Source: Bacteroides sp. AN502(2024) (GTDB lineage Bacteria; Bacteroidota; Bacteroidia; Bacteroidales; Bacteroidaceae). From it: a DNA stretch of 64,000 nt. Positions within the stretch are counted from its first letter, which is position 1. Each line of letters begins with the position of its first letter. This document shows positions 52,759 through 61,357 of the stretch, in pieces. The stretch is from the NCBI RefSeq assembly GCF_041227145.1, contig NZ_JBGFSP010000003.1, positions 806,001 through 870,000 of the forward strand, given 5' to 3'. Under the pieces are notes generated by a model. That model did no database searches. It was not told the DNA's origin and worked only from the letters and a program-made list of their open reading frames with translations. The position numbers and the translations under genes are program-made.

Positions 52759-54174
52759 TTAGACTTGTTCTTTCGGATAATTCACCAAATACAATGTCTT
52801 TGTTGCACGAGTAAAAGCCGTATAGAGCCATCGAAAATAATCCGGAGTCAGATACTCATCCGTCATATACCCCTGATCTAAAAAAACATTCTTCCACTGC
52901 CCACCTTGCGCTTTATGACAAGTTATTGCATATGCATACTTCACTTGCAATGCATTATAATGCGGATCAGCTTTCATCTTTTTCATCCGGTCTTTTTTGA
53001 TTGGAATATCTATATAGTCCTCAAGTACTGTATAAAATAATCGGTCATTGTCTTCTTTTGATAATGCAGGTGAGTCCGAGTGCAAAGTATCCAACAACAG
53101 ATTTGCATCCAGTTCAAAATCATTCTGGTCAGGGAAACGGAGAGTGACTTCCGCAAAACGAAAGCCATATATGTCACGAGTTCGACGAACACGCCGGACA
53201 ACTGCTATCTCGCCATTCGCTATAAAATCCATCTCCTTATATTTCCCTGTCCAATAGTAATTGTTTTTGGCTATCATCAACATATCTCCTGCATTCAATT
53301 CATCTTCACGCCAAAGAATTTGAGCACGTATTCCATTATTATATAGGTTTGCACGCTTATTGGAACGACAGACAACAATCGTCTCATCCATACCATCATG
53401 ATCATAACAATTAGTAAGTTCCTCTATCAGTTCAGTTCCAGGTACCAGTTTAATATCAGGAAAGCCTGCTATTTTTATCTTAGGCAAAGAATAACAATCA
53501 CCTTCCGCTATCAATTGCCTCAATTGTGTGGCGTTCCATAATATTCCGGATTCCTGTACCTGACGGACTACTTGAGTAAGATCCATCTCACGTACTTCAA
53601 GTCCATACCCCTTCAATGCATCTGAGAAAAATGCCGGACTTAACTCCTCTCCTACCGGAGGAAGCTGCGCGGTATCCCCCATTAACAAGAGACGACATCC
53701 CTGTCCCGAATAAACAAATTGCACCAAATCATCCAATAGGCGACCGGTTCCAAACACACTCCCCGACAACCCTTCGTTTGAAATCATGGAAGCCTCATCA
53801 ACGATGAATAAAGTATTTGTAGCCAGATTGTCATTAATCGAAAAATTACTAAGCTCATTCGAAAAAGACTGTTGCCTATATATTTTTTTATGAATAGTGA
53901 AAGCCGGATGTTCTGCATACGCTGAAAAGACCTTTGCCGCACGTCCTGTAGGAGCCAGCAATACACATTTCTGCTGCAACAGATCCATGGTTTTCACCAG
54001 TGCCCCGACCAATGACGTTTTACCAGTACCGGCATAACCTCTTAAGATAAAAACTTCGTCCACCAGAGTAGATAATAAAAACTCTGAAAGAGATTTTATA
54101 GCAATTTCCTGCTCTAAAGTTGGCTGGTAAGGAAAATTTTCCTTAATTTGCCTTTCTAAATAGTTATTTATCAT
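52759..54174 (-). CDS. RecD-like ATP-dependent DNA helicase
   Basis: A 471-residue superfamily 1 helicase. Walker A is RGYAGTGKTSLVG (about 45-57), followed by LLAPTGRAAKVFS, Walker B LFIVDEASM, the motif III region LLLMGDTAQLPPVG, and the UvrD-C2 motif YAYAITCHKAQGGQWKNVFL with WLYTAFTRATKTLYLVN. It lacks the long N-terminal region of RecD2, so it is a compact version. It probably works in DNA repair or recombination in the cytosol. It is transcribed divergently from the next gene. Confidence 0.88.
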   Translation of the reverse strand: MINNYLERQIKENFPYQPTLEQEIAIKSLSEFLLSTLVDEVFILRGYAGTGKTSLVGALVKTMDLLQQKCVLLAPTGRAAKVFSAYAEHPAFTIHKKIYRQQSFSNELSNFSINDNLATNTLFIVDEASMISNEGLSGSVFGTGRLLDDLVQFVYSGQGCRLLLMGDTAQLPPVGEELSPAFFSDALKGYGLEVREMDLTQVVRQVQESGILWNATQLRQLIAEGDCYSLPKIKIAGFPDIKLVPGTELIEELTNCYDHDGMDETIVVCRSNKRANLYNNGIRAQILWREDELNAGDMLMIAKNNYYWTGKYKEMDFIANGEIAVVRRVRRTRDIYGFRFAEVTLRFPDQNDFELDANLLLDTLHSDSPALSKEDNDRLFYTVLEDYIDIPIKKDRMKKMKADPHYNALQVKYAYAITCHKAQGGQWKNVFLDQGYMTDEYLTPDYFRWLYTAFTRATKTLYLVNYPKEQV

Positions 54175-54226
54175 TTTTGTATGAGAAAAAAGTTCGAGGA
54201 ACTATCGTATTTAAATTTATTTATTC

Positions 54227-54234
54227 TATTTTTG
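54227..54234 (+). promoter_or_regulatory. Promoter -7 element for the pilin-like/DUF3822/RsmD cluster
   Basis: TATTTTTG matches TAnnTTTG, 35 bp before the start at 54270. Confidence 0.5.
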
Positions 54235-54269
54235 CGATGCGAATATAACAACTAAAAACATAATTTATC

Positions 54270-54956
54270 ATGAAAACAGTATTTAATATTGTATTAGTGC
54301 TCTGTGCTGCCGCATTGGTTTATATCTGCTACACCAGCATTATGGGTCCTATCAATTTTGAAAAGGCAAAGAAGGAAAGGGAAAAAGCTGTCATTGCCCG
54401 CCTGATTGACATCCGTAAAGCACAGCAGGAGTATCGTATGCTACACCGCGGAATGTATGCCCCCCAATTAGACACGTTAATTGATTTCGTTAAAAATCAA
54501 AAATTGCCTTTCGTTATGAAAATCGGGCAGCTGACAGATCAGCAGCTGGAAGATGGATTGACAGAAAAGAAAGCAGTAGACATCATCCAAAAAGCGAAAA
54601 AGACCGGTAGATACGATGAAGTTAAGAAATGGGGACTTGAAAACTTCAAACGTGACACAATGTGGGTAGCTGTATTGGATACAATTTATCCGAAAGGTTT
54701 CAATGCGGATTCTATGAAATACATTCCTCACGGAAACGGCGCTCAATTCGAAATGAATGTGAGAAATGACACTGCTAAATCTGGTGCTCCAGTATACTTG
54801 TTCGAAGTAAAGGCTCCATACGAGACTTACTTAAACGGACTTGACAAACAAGAAATCATCAACCTAAAAGACCTGGATTCTAAACTAGGCAAATATAGCG
54901 GTTTGATGGTAGGTTCTATCGATACTCCAAACAACGGTGCTGGTAACTGGGAATAA
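54270..54956 (+). CDS. Unknown membrane-anchored protein with pilin-like N-terminal layout
   Basis: A 228-residue protein of unknown function. It has an N-terminal hydrophobic helix (about 4-25, VFNIVLVLCAAALVYICYTS) continuing into an amphipathic helix (KAKKEREKAVIARLIDIRKA), then QQEYRMLHRGMYAPQLDTLI, which resembles the layout of type II secretion pseudopilins (helix, then a short-loop globular part). There is no GFTLIE-type prepilin cleavage site, so it is not a standard pilin. The rest is mixed alpha/beta and ends NNGAGNWE. Its stop codon overlaps the next start by one base, so it is translationally coupled to the DUF3822 gene and to rsmD. The pilin comparison is only an inference. Confidence 0.65.
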   Translation: MKTVFNIVLVLCAAALVYICYTSIMGPINFEKAKKEREKAVIARLIDIRKAQQEYRMLHRGMYAPQLDTLIDFVKNQKLPFVMKIGQLTDQQLEDGLTEKKAVDIIQKAKKTGRYDEVKKWGLENFKRDTMWVAVLDTIYPKGFNADSMKYIPHGNGAQFEMNVRNDTAKSGAPVYLFEVKAPYETYLNGLDKQEIINLKDLDSKLGKYSGLMVGSIDTPNNGAGNWE

Positions 54957-55726
54957 TGATTGATTTTACTAAATCGAAACAATATACTTTATCCATCCGT
55001 CTTAGTACGGATGGATTTTCTTTTTCTATCTATAACCCGATTCATGATGATTCGCTTTCAGTTATAGAGAAAGAGATAAATGTATCTCTATCCCTTACAG
55101 CCAATCTAAAGGCAGTCTTTCACGAATCGGACTTCCTCAACCATCCTTACAAACGGGTAAATATTATGATGGCAAACAAACGCTTTACAATCGTACCATT
55201 AGAGTTGTTTGAGGAGGAGCAGGCAGAACTTCTGTTTTATCACAATCATCAGAAAAGAGAAAACGAAACGGTACTGTATAATATTCTAAAACAGAATAAT
55301 ATAGTTGTCATCTTCGGCATAGATAAAAGTGCACAAAACTTTTTGAATGAACACTATCCCGAAGCTCGTTTTTATTCTCAAGCCACTCCATTCATCGATT
55401 ATTTTTCTGTAAAAAGCAGATTGGGAAACAGTAAGAAGATGTATGTTTATGTACGTAAAGACGGCATTGACATCTATTGCTTTGAACGAGGACATCTGCT
55501 TCTGGCCAATTCCTTTGAATGCACGCACACAGAAGACCGTATTTACTATTTATTGTATGCCTGGAAGCAACTGGAATTTAATCAGGAACGAGATGAATTA
55601 CACCTAACCGGTACACTACCGGAAAAAAAGGTATTAATGAGCGAACTGAAAAAATTTATCCTACAGGTATTCATCATGAATCCTGCAACTAATATTGACA
55701 TGCAATCCTTATTAACATGCGAGTAA
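54956..55726 (+). CDS. DUF3822-family protein
   Basis: A 256-residue cytosolic protein I recognise as DUF3822-like, common in Bacteroidetes beside rsmD. It begins IDFTKSKQYTLSIRLSTDGF, with a second similar half at KKMYVYVRKDGIDIYCFERG followed by LLANSFECTHTEDRIYYLLY. This two-half layout resembles PilM/FtsA-type actin-like proteins, but no ATP-binding motif could be assigned with confidence. The start overlaps the stop of the upstream gene by one base, and its end overlaps the rsmD start by ten bases. Function unknown. Confidence 0.75.
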   Translation: MIDFTKSKQYTLSIRLSTDGFSFSIYNPIHDDSLSVIEKEINVSLSLTANLKAVFHESDFLNHPYKRVNIMMANKRFTIVPLELFEEEQAELLFYHNHQKRENETVLYNILKQNNIVVIFGIDKSAQNFLNEHYPEARFYSQATPFIDYFSVKSRLGNSKKMYVYVRKDGIDIYCFERGHLLLANSFECTHTEDRIYYLLYAWKQLEFNQERDELHLTGTLPEKKVLMSELKKFILQVFIMNPATNIDMQSLLTCE

Positions 55727-56250
55727 TCAGCGGTATTTACAAACGAAGAAGATTTGACGTGCCTCGAACATTTAAAGCACGTCCCACAACAGATTTTGCC
55801 AAAGAGAATCTTTTCAATGTCCTTAATAACTATATTGATTTTGAAGAAGGGGTAACAGCTCTCGATTTGTTTGCCGGGACAGGGAGCATCAGTATCGAAC
55901 TGATATCTCGTGGATGCGACCGAGTTATCAGTATTGAAAAAGATCCTGCGCATCACTCGTTCATCTGCAAAATCATGAAAGAGGTACAAACAGACAAATG
56001 TCTACCAATACGTGGAGATGCATTTAAGTTTATCAAGAATGGCCGCGAACAGTTCGACTTCATCTTTGCCGATCCGCCCTACGCTTTAAAAGAATTGGAA
56101 ACAATACCCGAATTAATCTTTCAGAACAACCTTCTCAAAGAAGGAGGATTATTGGTACTGGAACACGGAAAAGATAATAATTTCGAAGATAATCCACATT
56201 TCATGGAGAGAAGAGTGTATGGAAGCGTAAACTTCTCACTGTTTAGATAA
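55717..56250 (+). CDS. rsmD: 16S rRNA (guanine-N2-)-methyltransferase RsmD
   Basis: A 177-residue class I methyltransferase. It begins MRVISGIYKRRRFDVP and has RPTTDFAKENLFNVL, the SAM site ALDLFAGTGSISIELISRG and the amino-methylase motif FIFADPPYAL. RsmD modifies G966 (E. coli numbering) of 16S rRNA in the 30S subunit using S-adenosylmethionine. The length fits the family. It overlaps the DUF3822 gene by ten bases and converges on the cardiolipin synthase gene with 25 bp between stops. Confidence 0.93.
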   Translation: MRVISGIYKRRRFDVPRTFKARPTTDFAKENLFNVLNNYIDFEEGVTALDLFAGTGSISIELISRGCDRVISIEKDPAHHSFICKIMKEVQTDKCLPIRGDAFKFIKNGREQFDFIFADPPYALKELETIPELIFQNNLLKEGGLLVLEHGKDNNFEDNPHFMERRVYGSVNFSLFR

Positions 56251-56275
56251 GCTCCCACCGATATCTCATCCTTAT

Positions 56276-57724
56276 TTAAAGTAGCGGAGCCAATAAACGC
56301 ACGATAGACTCCGCAGCTTTTTGTCTCCACGAACGTCTCACCCAATTCTTTAAAAAGATCTGTGTACTTTCACGCTGATCCTGAAGAAATATCTCTTTCA
56401 TTTCAAGAGCTGTTTCTATGTCATACATAAAAGCATTCACTTCAAAGTTGTGTTCAAAGCTACGAAAGTCAACATTAGTAGATCCCACTGTAGAAAGCAT
56501 ATCATCTGAAACCATGAGCTTAGAATGCAAAAAGCCTTTCTTATAAAAATAGACTTTAACACCTGCCTGCATCACATCTGCCAAATAAGAACACGATCCA
56601 AGATGAGTTATCCAGTTATCGGCACGTTCCGGCAACATCAAGCGTACATCTACCCCTGATAATGCGGCAGTTTGCATAGCAGCCAATATTTGCTCTGTAG
56701 GTAAGAAATAAGGTGTTTGCATATAGAAATATTTCTTTGCACTGGTAATGGCAACTGTCAAGCCCTGCATAATTTCTTTCCACGGTCCGATGGGCTCACT
56801 CGTAACAATTTGCACCAAAGAATCCCCACAAGAATCAATCTTTGGAAAATAACGAGAAGCAGTTATCAACGTACGATCTACAAAATACCAATCAAGCAGG
56901 AAAGCCGTTTGTAAACCATGCACAGCCTTACCTTCCAACATAATATGCGTATCGCGCCAAATGCCCCAGGAAAAACCACGCATATAACGTTCTGCCAGAT
57001 TCATTCCTCCAACGAACCCTATACGTCCGTCAATGACAACAATCTTTCTATGGTTACGGTAATTCACCCTACTGGTAAATAAAGGAAAACGCACCTTCAA
57101 AAAGCTTCTGACTTCAATACCGGCATTACGCATTTCTTCAAAAAAGCGGTTAGGTACATGCCAGCAACCTACATCATCATAGATAACCCGCACTTCAACT
57201 CCTTGAGAAGCCTTTTCTATCAGTACGTCTCTGACCAGACGCCCAATAGCGTCATCCTCAAAGATATAATATTCCATGTGAATATGTTGCTTCGCTTTTT
57301 GCAGTTCACGTAATAATGACTGAAGTTTGGTATATCCTTCAGTATAAACTGCCACTCGATTTCCCTCAAATGGAAATGCCTGGTTCGTTTGTCGGAAAAG
57401 CTGAATAAGACGGCAGTATTCATAGGGAATATCCGAACAATCCTGCGCCAGATATTCGGCCATTGGTTTCTTCAATAGGCGGTCGTAGCTTTTTTGCCCG
57501 ATGATACGTTCGCGACGCTGGCTCCTCCCAAAGAAAAAATAAAGGATAAGTCCGACAATAGGGAGAAAAAGTAATACGAGTATCCATGCCATGGTTTTAA
57601 CCGGATTCCGGTTGTCAAGAATGATAATGACAATCGTACCGATAATGGCTCCAAAATAAAGAATATCAAAAGCCACTGTTGCTATCTGGCTAAGCATATA
57701 GTTCCAATCAATCATAGGAATCAC
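56276..57724 (-). CDS. cls: Cardiolipin synthase (phospholipase D family)
   Basis: A 482-residue membrane enzyme. Two N-terminal membrane helices (about 14-35 and 43-65) are followed by two intact HKD motifs: NHRKIVVIDGRIGFVGGMN and HSKLMVSDDMLSTVGSTN. It joins two phosphatidylglycerol molecules into cardiolipin in the inner membrane. The first Met is used; a second Met three codons later is also possible. It has its own consensus promoter at 57748-57778. Confidence 0.93.
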   Translation of the reverse strand: MIPMIDWNYMLSQIATVAFDILYFGAIIGTIVIIILDNRNPVKTMAWILVLLFLPIVGLILYFFFGRSQRRERIIGQKSYDRLLKKPMAEYLAQDCSDIPYEYCRLIQLFRQTNQAFPFEGNRVAVYTEGYTKLQSLLRELQKAKQHIHMEYYIFEDDAIGRLVRDVLIEKASQGVEVRVIYDDVGCWHVPNRFFEEMRNAGIEVRSFLKVRFPLFTSRVNYRNHRKIVVIDGRIGFVGGMNLAERYMRGFSWGIWRDTHIMLEGKAVHGLQTAFLLDWYFVDRTLITASRYFPKIDSCGDSLVQIVTSEPIGPWKEIMQGLTVAITSAKKYFYMQTPYFLPTEQILAAMQTAALSGVDVRLMLPERADNWITHLGSCSYLADVMQAGVKVYFYKKGFLHSKLMVSDDMLSTVGSTNVDFRSFEHNFEVNAFMYDIETALEMKEIFLQDQRESTQIFLKNWVRRSWRQKAAESIVRLLAPLL

Positions 57725-57747
57725 CTTTCATACAGATACTGAGCAAC

Positions 57748-57778
57748 AAATATAGAGTAAATTATCGGATTAACAAAA
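57748..57778 (-). promoter_or_regulatory. Consensus promoter for the cardiolipin synthase gene
   Basis: Minus strand: -33 TTTG (57778-57775), a 19-bp spacer and -7 TATATTTG (57755-57748). The -33 box overlaps the T run of the terminator of the preceding gene, so termination and initiation are packed together. Confidence 0.7.
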
Positions 57779-57818
57779 AAGTCCCAGCTACAACATCGAA
57801 TGTTGTGCTGAGACTTTC
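57776..57818 (-). terminator. Rho-independent terminator of the barrel-protein gene
   Basis: On the minus strand AAAGTCTCAGCACAACAT pairs with ATGTTGTAGCTGGGACTTT with one bulge and one mismatch, around a TCG loop, and ends in six T residues. It lies 36 bp after the stop at 57854. Confidence 0.8.
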
Positions 57819-57853
57819 CTTCTTATTATTCTATTTAAATCAATAGTGCTGCC

Positions 57854-60790
57854 TTAGTGTGGTCTGCCACCACCATAACTACCGCCATAGCCCCCACCAC
57901 GAGGGCCACGCGGGCCAGCGCCATCAAAACCACCATGGCGCATATTGCCGCGAGCCTCTTTGTTTCCAAAAATATTCAAACGATAAGAGAAGCGAAGCAT
58001 GCAATAGCTATTAATTCCATTATATTCGGAAACAGAACGCATATCGGCTGTCAACGAACGGCTGATGTTGGATTGCTGCCGCAATATGTCATATATCTCA
58101 AAACTAATAGTTGCAGCATTGCCTTTCAGGAAGTTTTGAGCAATTTGTGCATTCCAAATAAGTTCATTCTTATTCATGCTGGCGTCACGATAACCACGAC
58201 GCGCATTATTCGTTATATTGGTCGACAACGTCATATTCCAAGGCAAAGAGATATTAGTACTTGCTCCATAACCGAATGTATAAGGCTCCTGATTATTTTC
58301 CGGACGCAGTTTATTTCGTTCAAAATTATAGTTGATCGAACCATTCAAAGTAAACTCAAACCAGTCGTTGCGAAAGGTCCCATTCAGATTTTCTCCTAAA
58401 GCCAATGTTGTACTGGTATTCTTGTCATTTACTTTGGCATCTTCATTGAAAAGGAAAGAAACCTCATTAGTATAGTTAGCGTGCGAGAAAGAGTTTATAG
58501 TGAAACGTTTATCCTTCAATGCTGTATTGAATCCAAACATTCCCATCACATTCCAGTTTCCGTTAATATTCTCCGGTTTGACTATTACTCCACCAGTACT
58601 CTGATTATAAGTAGTAGCATTAGTAATGCTGTTCTGAGTCATATTCAAGTTTGCGTGAGCCATTATACCACGTTGGCTATCTGCATTATAAGTATTATAG
58701 AATAAACGCATAGAATGAGAAAAAGAAGGCTTCAATCCCGGATTACCCTTACGAATGTTTAACGGATTAGAGTCATCGGTTACATCCAGCAGATTTTCCA
58801 TACTCGGCTGACTTGCACGTCCCCGATAAGTAAAACGTAACTGGCTGGTCTTAGAAAACCTGTAACGAAAATCAACATTAGGAGCAAAATTGAGCACATT
58901 TCTTTTTACTACAGTATCTACTTCAGCTTTCTTATAATCTAATCTAGTATTCTGCGGTTGAAGAGATATTCCAAAATTCAATCTATACTTTTCGCGTATA
59001 ACATTCAATCCCGCATTAATATCATGATTGTAATATTTATATTGAGCATATTTACTCAAATTTCTATCCTTATTCTCTTCATACCCTTCAGGCAGACCAT
59101 CACCAAAATTCCAAGACCAATCCTGTCCTTTATCCGCATCAGGAATCAAGCTATATGTACTCCTGTCACTTTCACTGAATTTATATTGAAACTTGTAACG
59201 GAATTGCAAGAAAGTGGCTTTCGCAACCGGCTCACTATAGGTCAATTCTGCTGTATAACCATAACTTTGAGTGGGAGAAGTAGTATACCGTTTACGATCA
59301 TCATCCTTTTTTTTCGCGTTATCATCAAAATAACGCGTCAACGATTCACTAAACTGTTCACTATCATTATCTCCATAACTAAAAGTACCACGAAATGTAA
59401 TGTTTCGCCCCTGATTATTCAATTTCCGATTCACCTGTAAAGAACCGTTCGCAGAAAGAGATTGACCTTCGGATTTTGATTCACTATTACTAGCGTTAAC
59501 ACGAATAGCATCCAAAGGATCGTTTGTATTTCCCCAAAAAATCTTATTCAAAAACTCATTAGGATTAGACACCAGATTAAATGGATCTTCATTAAAAGTA
59601 CCCGATTCGGATATGGAATAGCTATTAGACTTTCCATAAGAAATGTTCGGACGGAAAATAATGTTAGTCAACGTATCCGGTTTCCATTCCAAACGAAAGT
59701 CAGCATTGAAGTTTATATTCTTGTTACGACCTTTACTGTTTGAGTTGGAGTAAGAATTTCCATTTTGAAGGAAACGTTCCGAGTAGTTTGTGGATGTTGC
59801 ATCCCGATCACTGAAGTTATAACGGGCACTACCACCCAGTTCCAGTTTATCGGTCTGAGTAGCAAAGTTAGCTCCAAGCATCTTGGTAGCAGTTAAACCG
59901 TTACTGTTCCGGAAACGAGGTCTACCACCTCCGCCGGAAAATCCCTGATCATTTACATTGTTGGCCGAACCAATTAAAGAAAATTGGCTATTTTCGACAA
60001 AACGATTCAACATCAAGTTACTTCCATAACGGTCTTCTGTGCCACCGGCAACACCTGCGTTACCAAACCAACCTTGATTCATACCTTTCTTAACTTTCAG
60101 GTCAAGAACCGTTTCTTCTTCCCCATCATCTATCCCAGTAACACGTGCCAGATCCGATTTCTTATCATATGTTTTCAGCTTATCAATCATGTTGACCGGC
60201 AAGTTCTTCAATCCGGTTTTCACATCACCACCAAAGAACTCTTTACCATCCACCATAATCTTCTTTACTTCCTTACCATTGATTTTAACATTACCGTCAT
60301 CATCAATCTCGGCTCCCGGCAATTTTTTCACCAGTTCTTCGAGCATCGCTCCTTCCGGGGTACGATAAGCCGCCGAGTTATATTCCAAAGTATCTTCTTT
60401 TACAGTCACCTGTGGAGCCTCACCGGTAATCACTGCTTCCTTCAGCATAACAGCATCCGGATCCAATGCAATGGTTCCCATTTTTTTATCAGTGGTATTA
60501 GCTGATAATTGCACTGGTACAAGTTTGGTACGAAACCCGATATAGGAAACTCTCAACACATATTTTCCGGCCTTCACTTTGGGAAGAGTAAACCATCCCT
60601 GATTACTACTGGCTATACCGGCAGCATAAGCGCTATCGGGTAATGATAACAATTGAACTGTAGCCTGCGCTGCAGGCTCTTTTGTGTCAGCTTCCACCAC
60701 ACGTCCCGAAACGGTAATAACCTTATTCTGTGCAAAAATTGAGAAGGTGCATAGCAACATCAGCACCAACCCTGCTGAAAATCTTTTCAT
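57854..60790 (-). CDS. TonB-receptor-like outer-membrane beta-barrel protein with Gly-rich tail
   Basis: A 978-residue outer-membrane protein (signal MKRFSAGLVLMLLCTFSIFAQ). Residues about 25-105 are a carboxypeptidase-regulatory-like domain (VSGRVVEADTKEPAAQATVQ), about 110-225 a plug-like region (EYNSAAYRTPEGAMLEELVK, IMVDGKEFFGGDVKTGLKNL) and the rest a large barrel of the OMP_b-brl_3 type. It has no SusD partner. The end is unusual: after the last barrel strand comes a Gly/Arg-rich tail (GAGPRGPRGGGYGGSYGGG, then RPH). The substrate is unknown; a role in peptide, metal or siderophore uptake is possible. Confidence 0.85.
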   Translation of the reverse strand: MKRFSAGLVLMLLCTFSIFAQNKVITVSGRVVEADTKEPAAQATVQLLSLPDSAYAAGIASSNQGWFTLPKVKAGKYVLRVSYIGFRTKLVPVQLSANTTDKKMGTIALDPDAVMLKEAVITGEAPQVTVKEDTLEYNSAAYRTPEGAMLEELVKKLPGAEIDDDGNVKINGKEVKKIMVDGKEFFGGDVKTGLKNLPVNMIDKLKTYDKKSDLARVTGIDDGEEETVLDLKVKKGMNQGWFGNAGVAGGTEDRYGSNLMLNRFVENSQFSLIGSANNVNDQGFSGGGGRPRFRNSNGLTATKMLGANFATQTDKLELGGSARYNFSDRDATSTNYSERFLQNGNSYSNSNSKGRNKNINFNADFRLEWKPDTLTNIIFRPNISYGKSNSYSISESGTFNEDPFNLVSNPNEFLNKIFWGNTNDPLDAIRVNASNSESKSEGQSLSANGSLQVNRKLNNQGRNITFRGTFSYGDNDSEQFSESLTRYFDDNAKKKDDDRKRYTTSPTQSYGYTAELTYSEPVAKATFLQFRYKFQYKFSESDRSTYSLIPDADKGQDWSWNFGDGLPEGYEENKDRNLSKYAQYKYYNHDINAGLNVIREKYRLNFGISLQPQNTRLDYKKAEVDTVVKRNVLNFAPNVDFRYRFSKTSQLRFTYRGRASQPSMENLLDVTDDSNPLNIRKGNPGLKPSFSHSMRLFYNTYNADSQRGIMAHANLNMTQNSITNATTYNQSTGGVIVKPENINGNWNVMGMFGFNTALKDKRFTINSFSHANYTNEVSFLFNEDAKVNDKNTSTTLALGENLNGTFRNDWFEFTLNGSINYNFERNKLRPENNQEPYTFGYGASTNISLPWNMTLSTNITNNARRGYRDASMNKNELIWNAQIAQNFLKGNAATISFEIYDILRQQSNISRSLTADMRSVSEYNGINSYCMLRFSYRLNIFGNKEARGNMRHGGFDGAGPRGPRGGGYGGSYGGGRPH

Positions 60791-60873
60791 TTACCTTATT
60801 TACGATTATATTAGTAGCAATAACAATGTCTTTTTGACAAATCGAATCGCAAAAGGTTTAATTGAAAAGAAAA

Positions 60874-61278
60874 TTATCTTTTAAAGAATCGATCAACAAG
60901 CGCTTTTTTCAGACCAAACTCCAGGCAAAGCACATTAAAAACTAGAAAAGTCAGGAAAGAGGAAGTATCGACATTTATCACATCTCCTTGTATAACACGC
61001 CACAACATGCCACCAAAGACGAACAAAAATGTTAAAAAGATGGCATTACGAACAGACAAATTACGAATCTGCTCCGTTTCACGGCTCTCATTTTTGCTGA
61101 ATGCAAAGATTATCAACAAGCATCCCGCCATCATCAGTAATTTTGTACATTCTTTGTAAAACAGCAAGTTATTATCAGTTACTACTCCCTGCATCATTAG
61201 AATAAAAGGGATGAACAGAGCTACCAACAAGACCACATATCCTAAAGGACGACAATACACAGGTAATAATGCTTTCAT
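60874..61278 (-). CDS. Small inner-membrane protein of unknown function
   Basis: A 134-residue protein from MKALLPVYCRPLGYVVLLVA; the open frame extends 134 codons upstream across aroB on the other strand and is not used. Four hydrophobic segments are visible (about 12-32, 45-62, 75-95, 100-120), with a conserved-looking start PVYCRPLGY and a basic end VDRFFKR. I do not recognise a named family. It is divergent from aroB, with the two genes sharing an 80-bp promoter region. Confidence 0.7.
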   Translation of the reverse strand: MKALLPVYCRPLGYVVLLVALFIPFILMMQGVVTDNNLLFYKECTKLLMMAGCLLIIFAFSKNESRETEQIRNLSVRNAIFLTFLFVFGGMLWRVIQGDVINVDTSSFLTFLVFNVLCLEFGLKKALVDRFFKR

Positions 61279-61298
61279 AATTGAACGTTTTAATGAGA

Positions 61299-61306
61299 CA
61301 AAAGTA
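61299..61306 (-). promoter_or_regulatory. Promoter -7 element for the small membrane protein
   Basis: TACTTTTG on the minus strand matches TAnnTTTG, 20 bp before the start codon. Confidence 0.5.
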
Positions 61307-61326
61307 AGTAAAAAAAATATTTTATA

Positions 61327-61334
61327 TACATTTG
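61327..61334 (+). promoter_or_regulatory. Promoter -7 element for aroB
   Basis: TACATTTG matches TAnnTTTG, 23 bp before the aroB ATG. Confidence 0.55.
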
Positions 61335-61357
61335 CAAAATAAAAAAGCAAAAGAATC

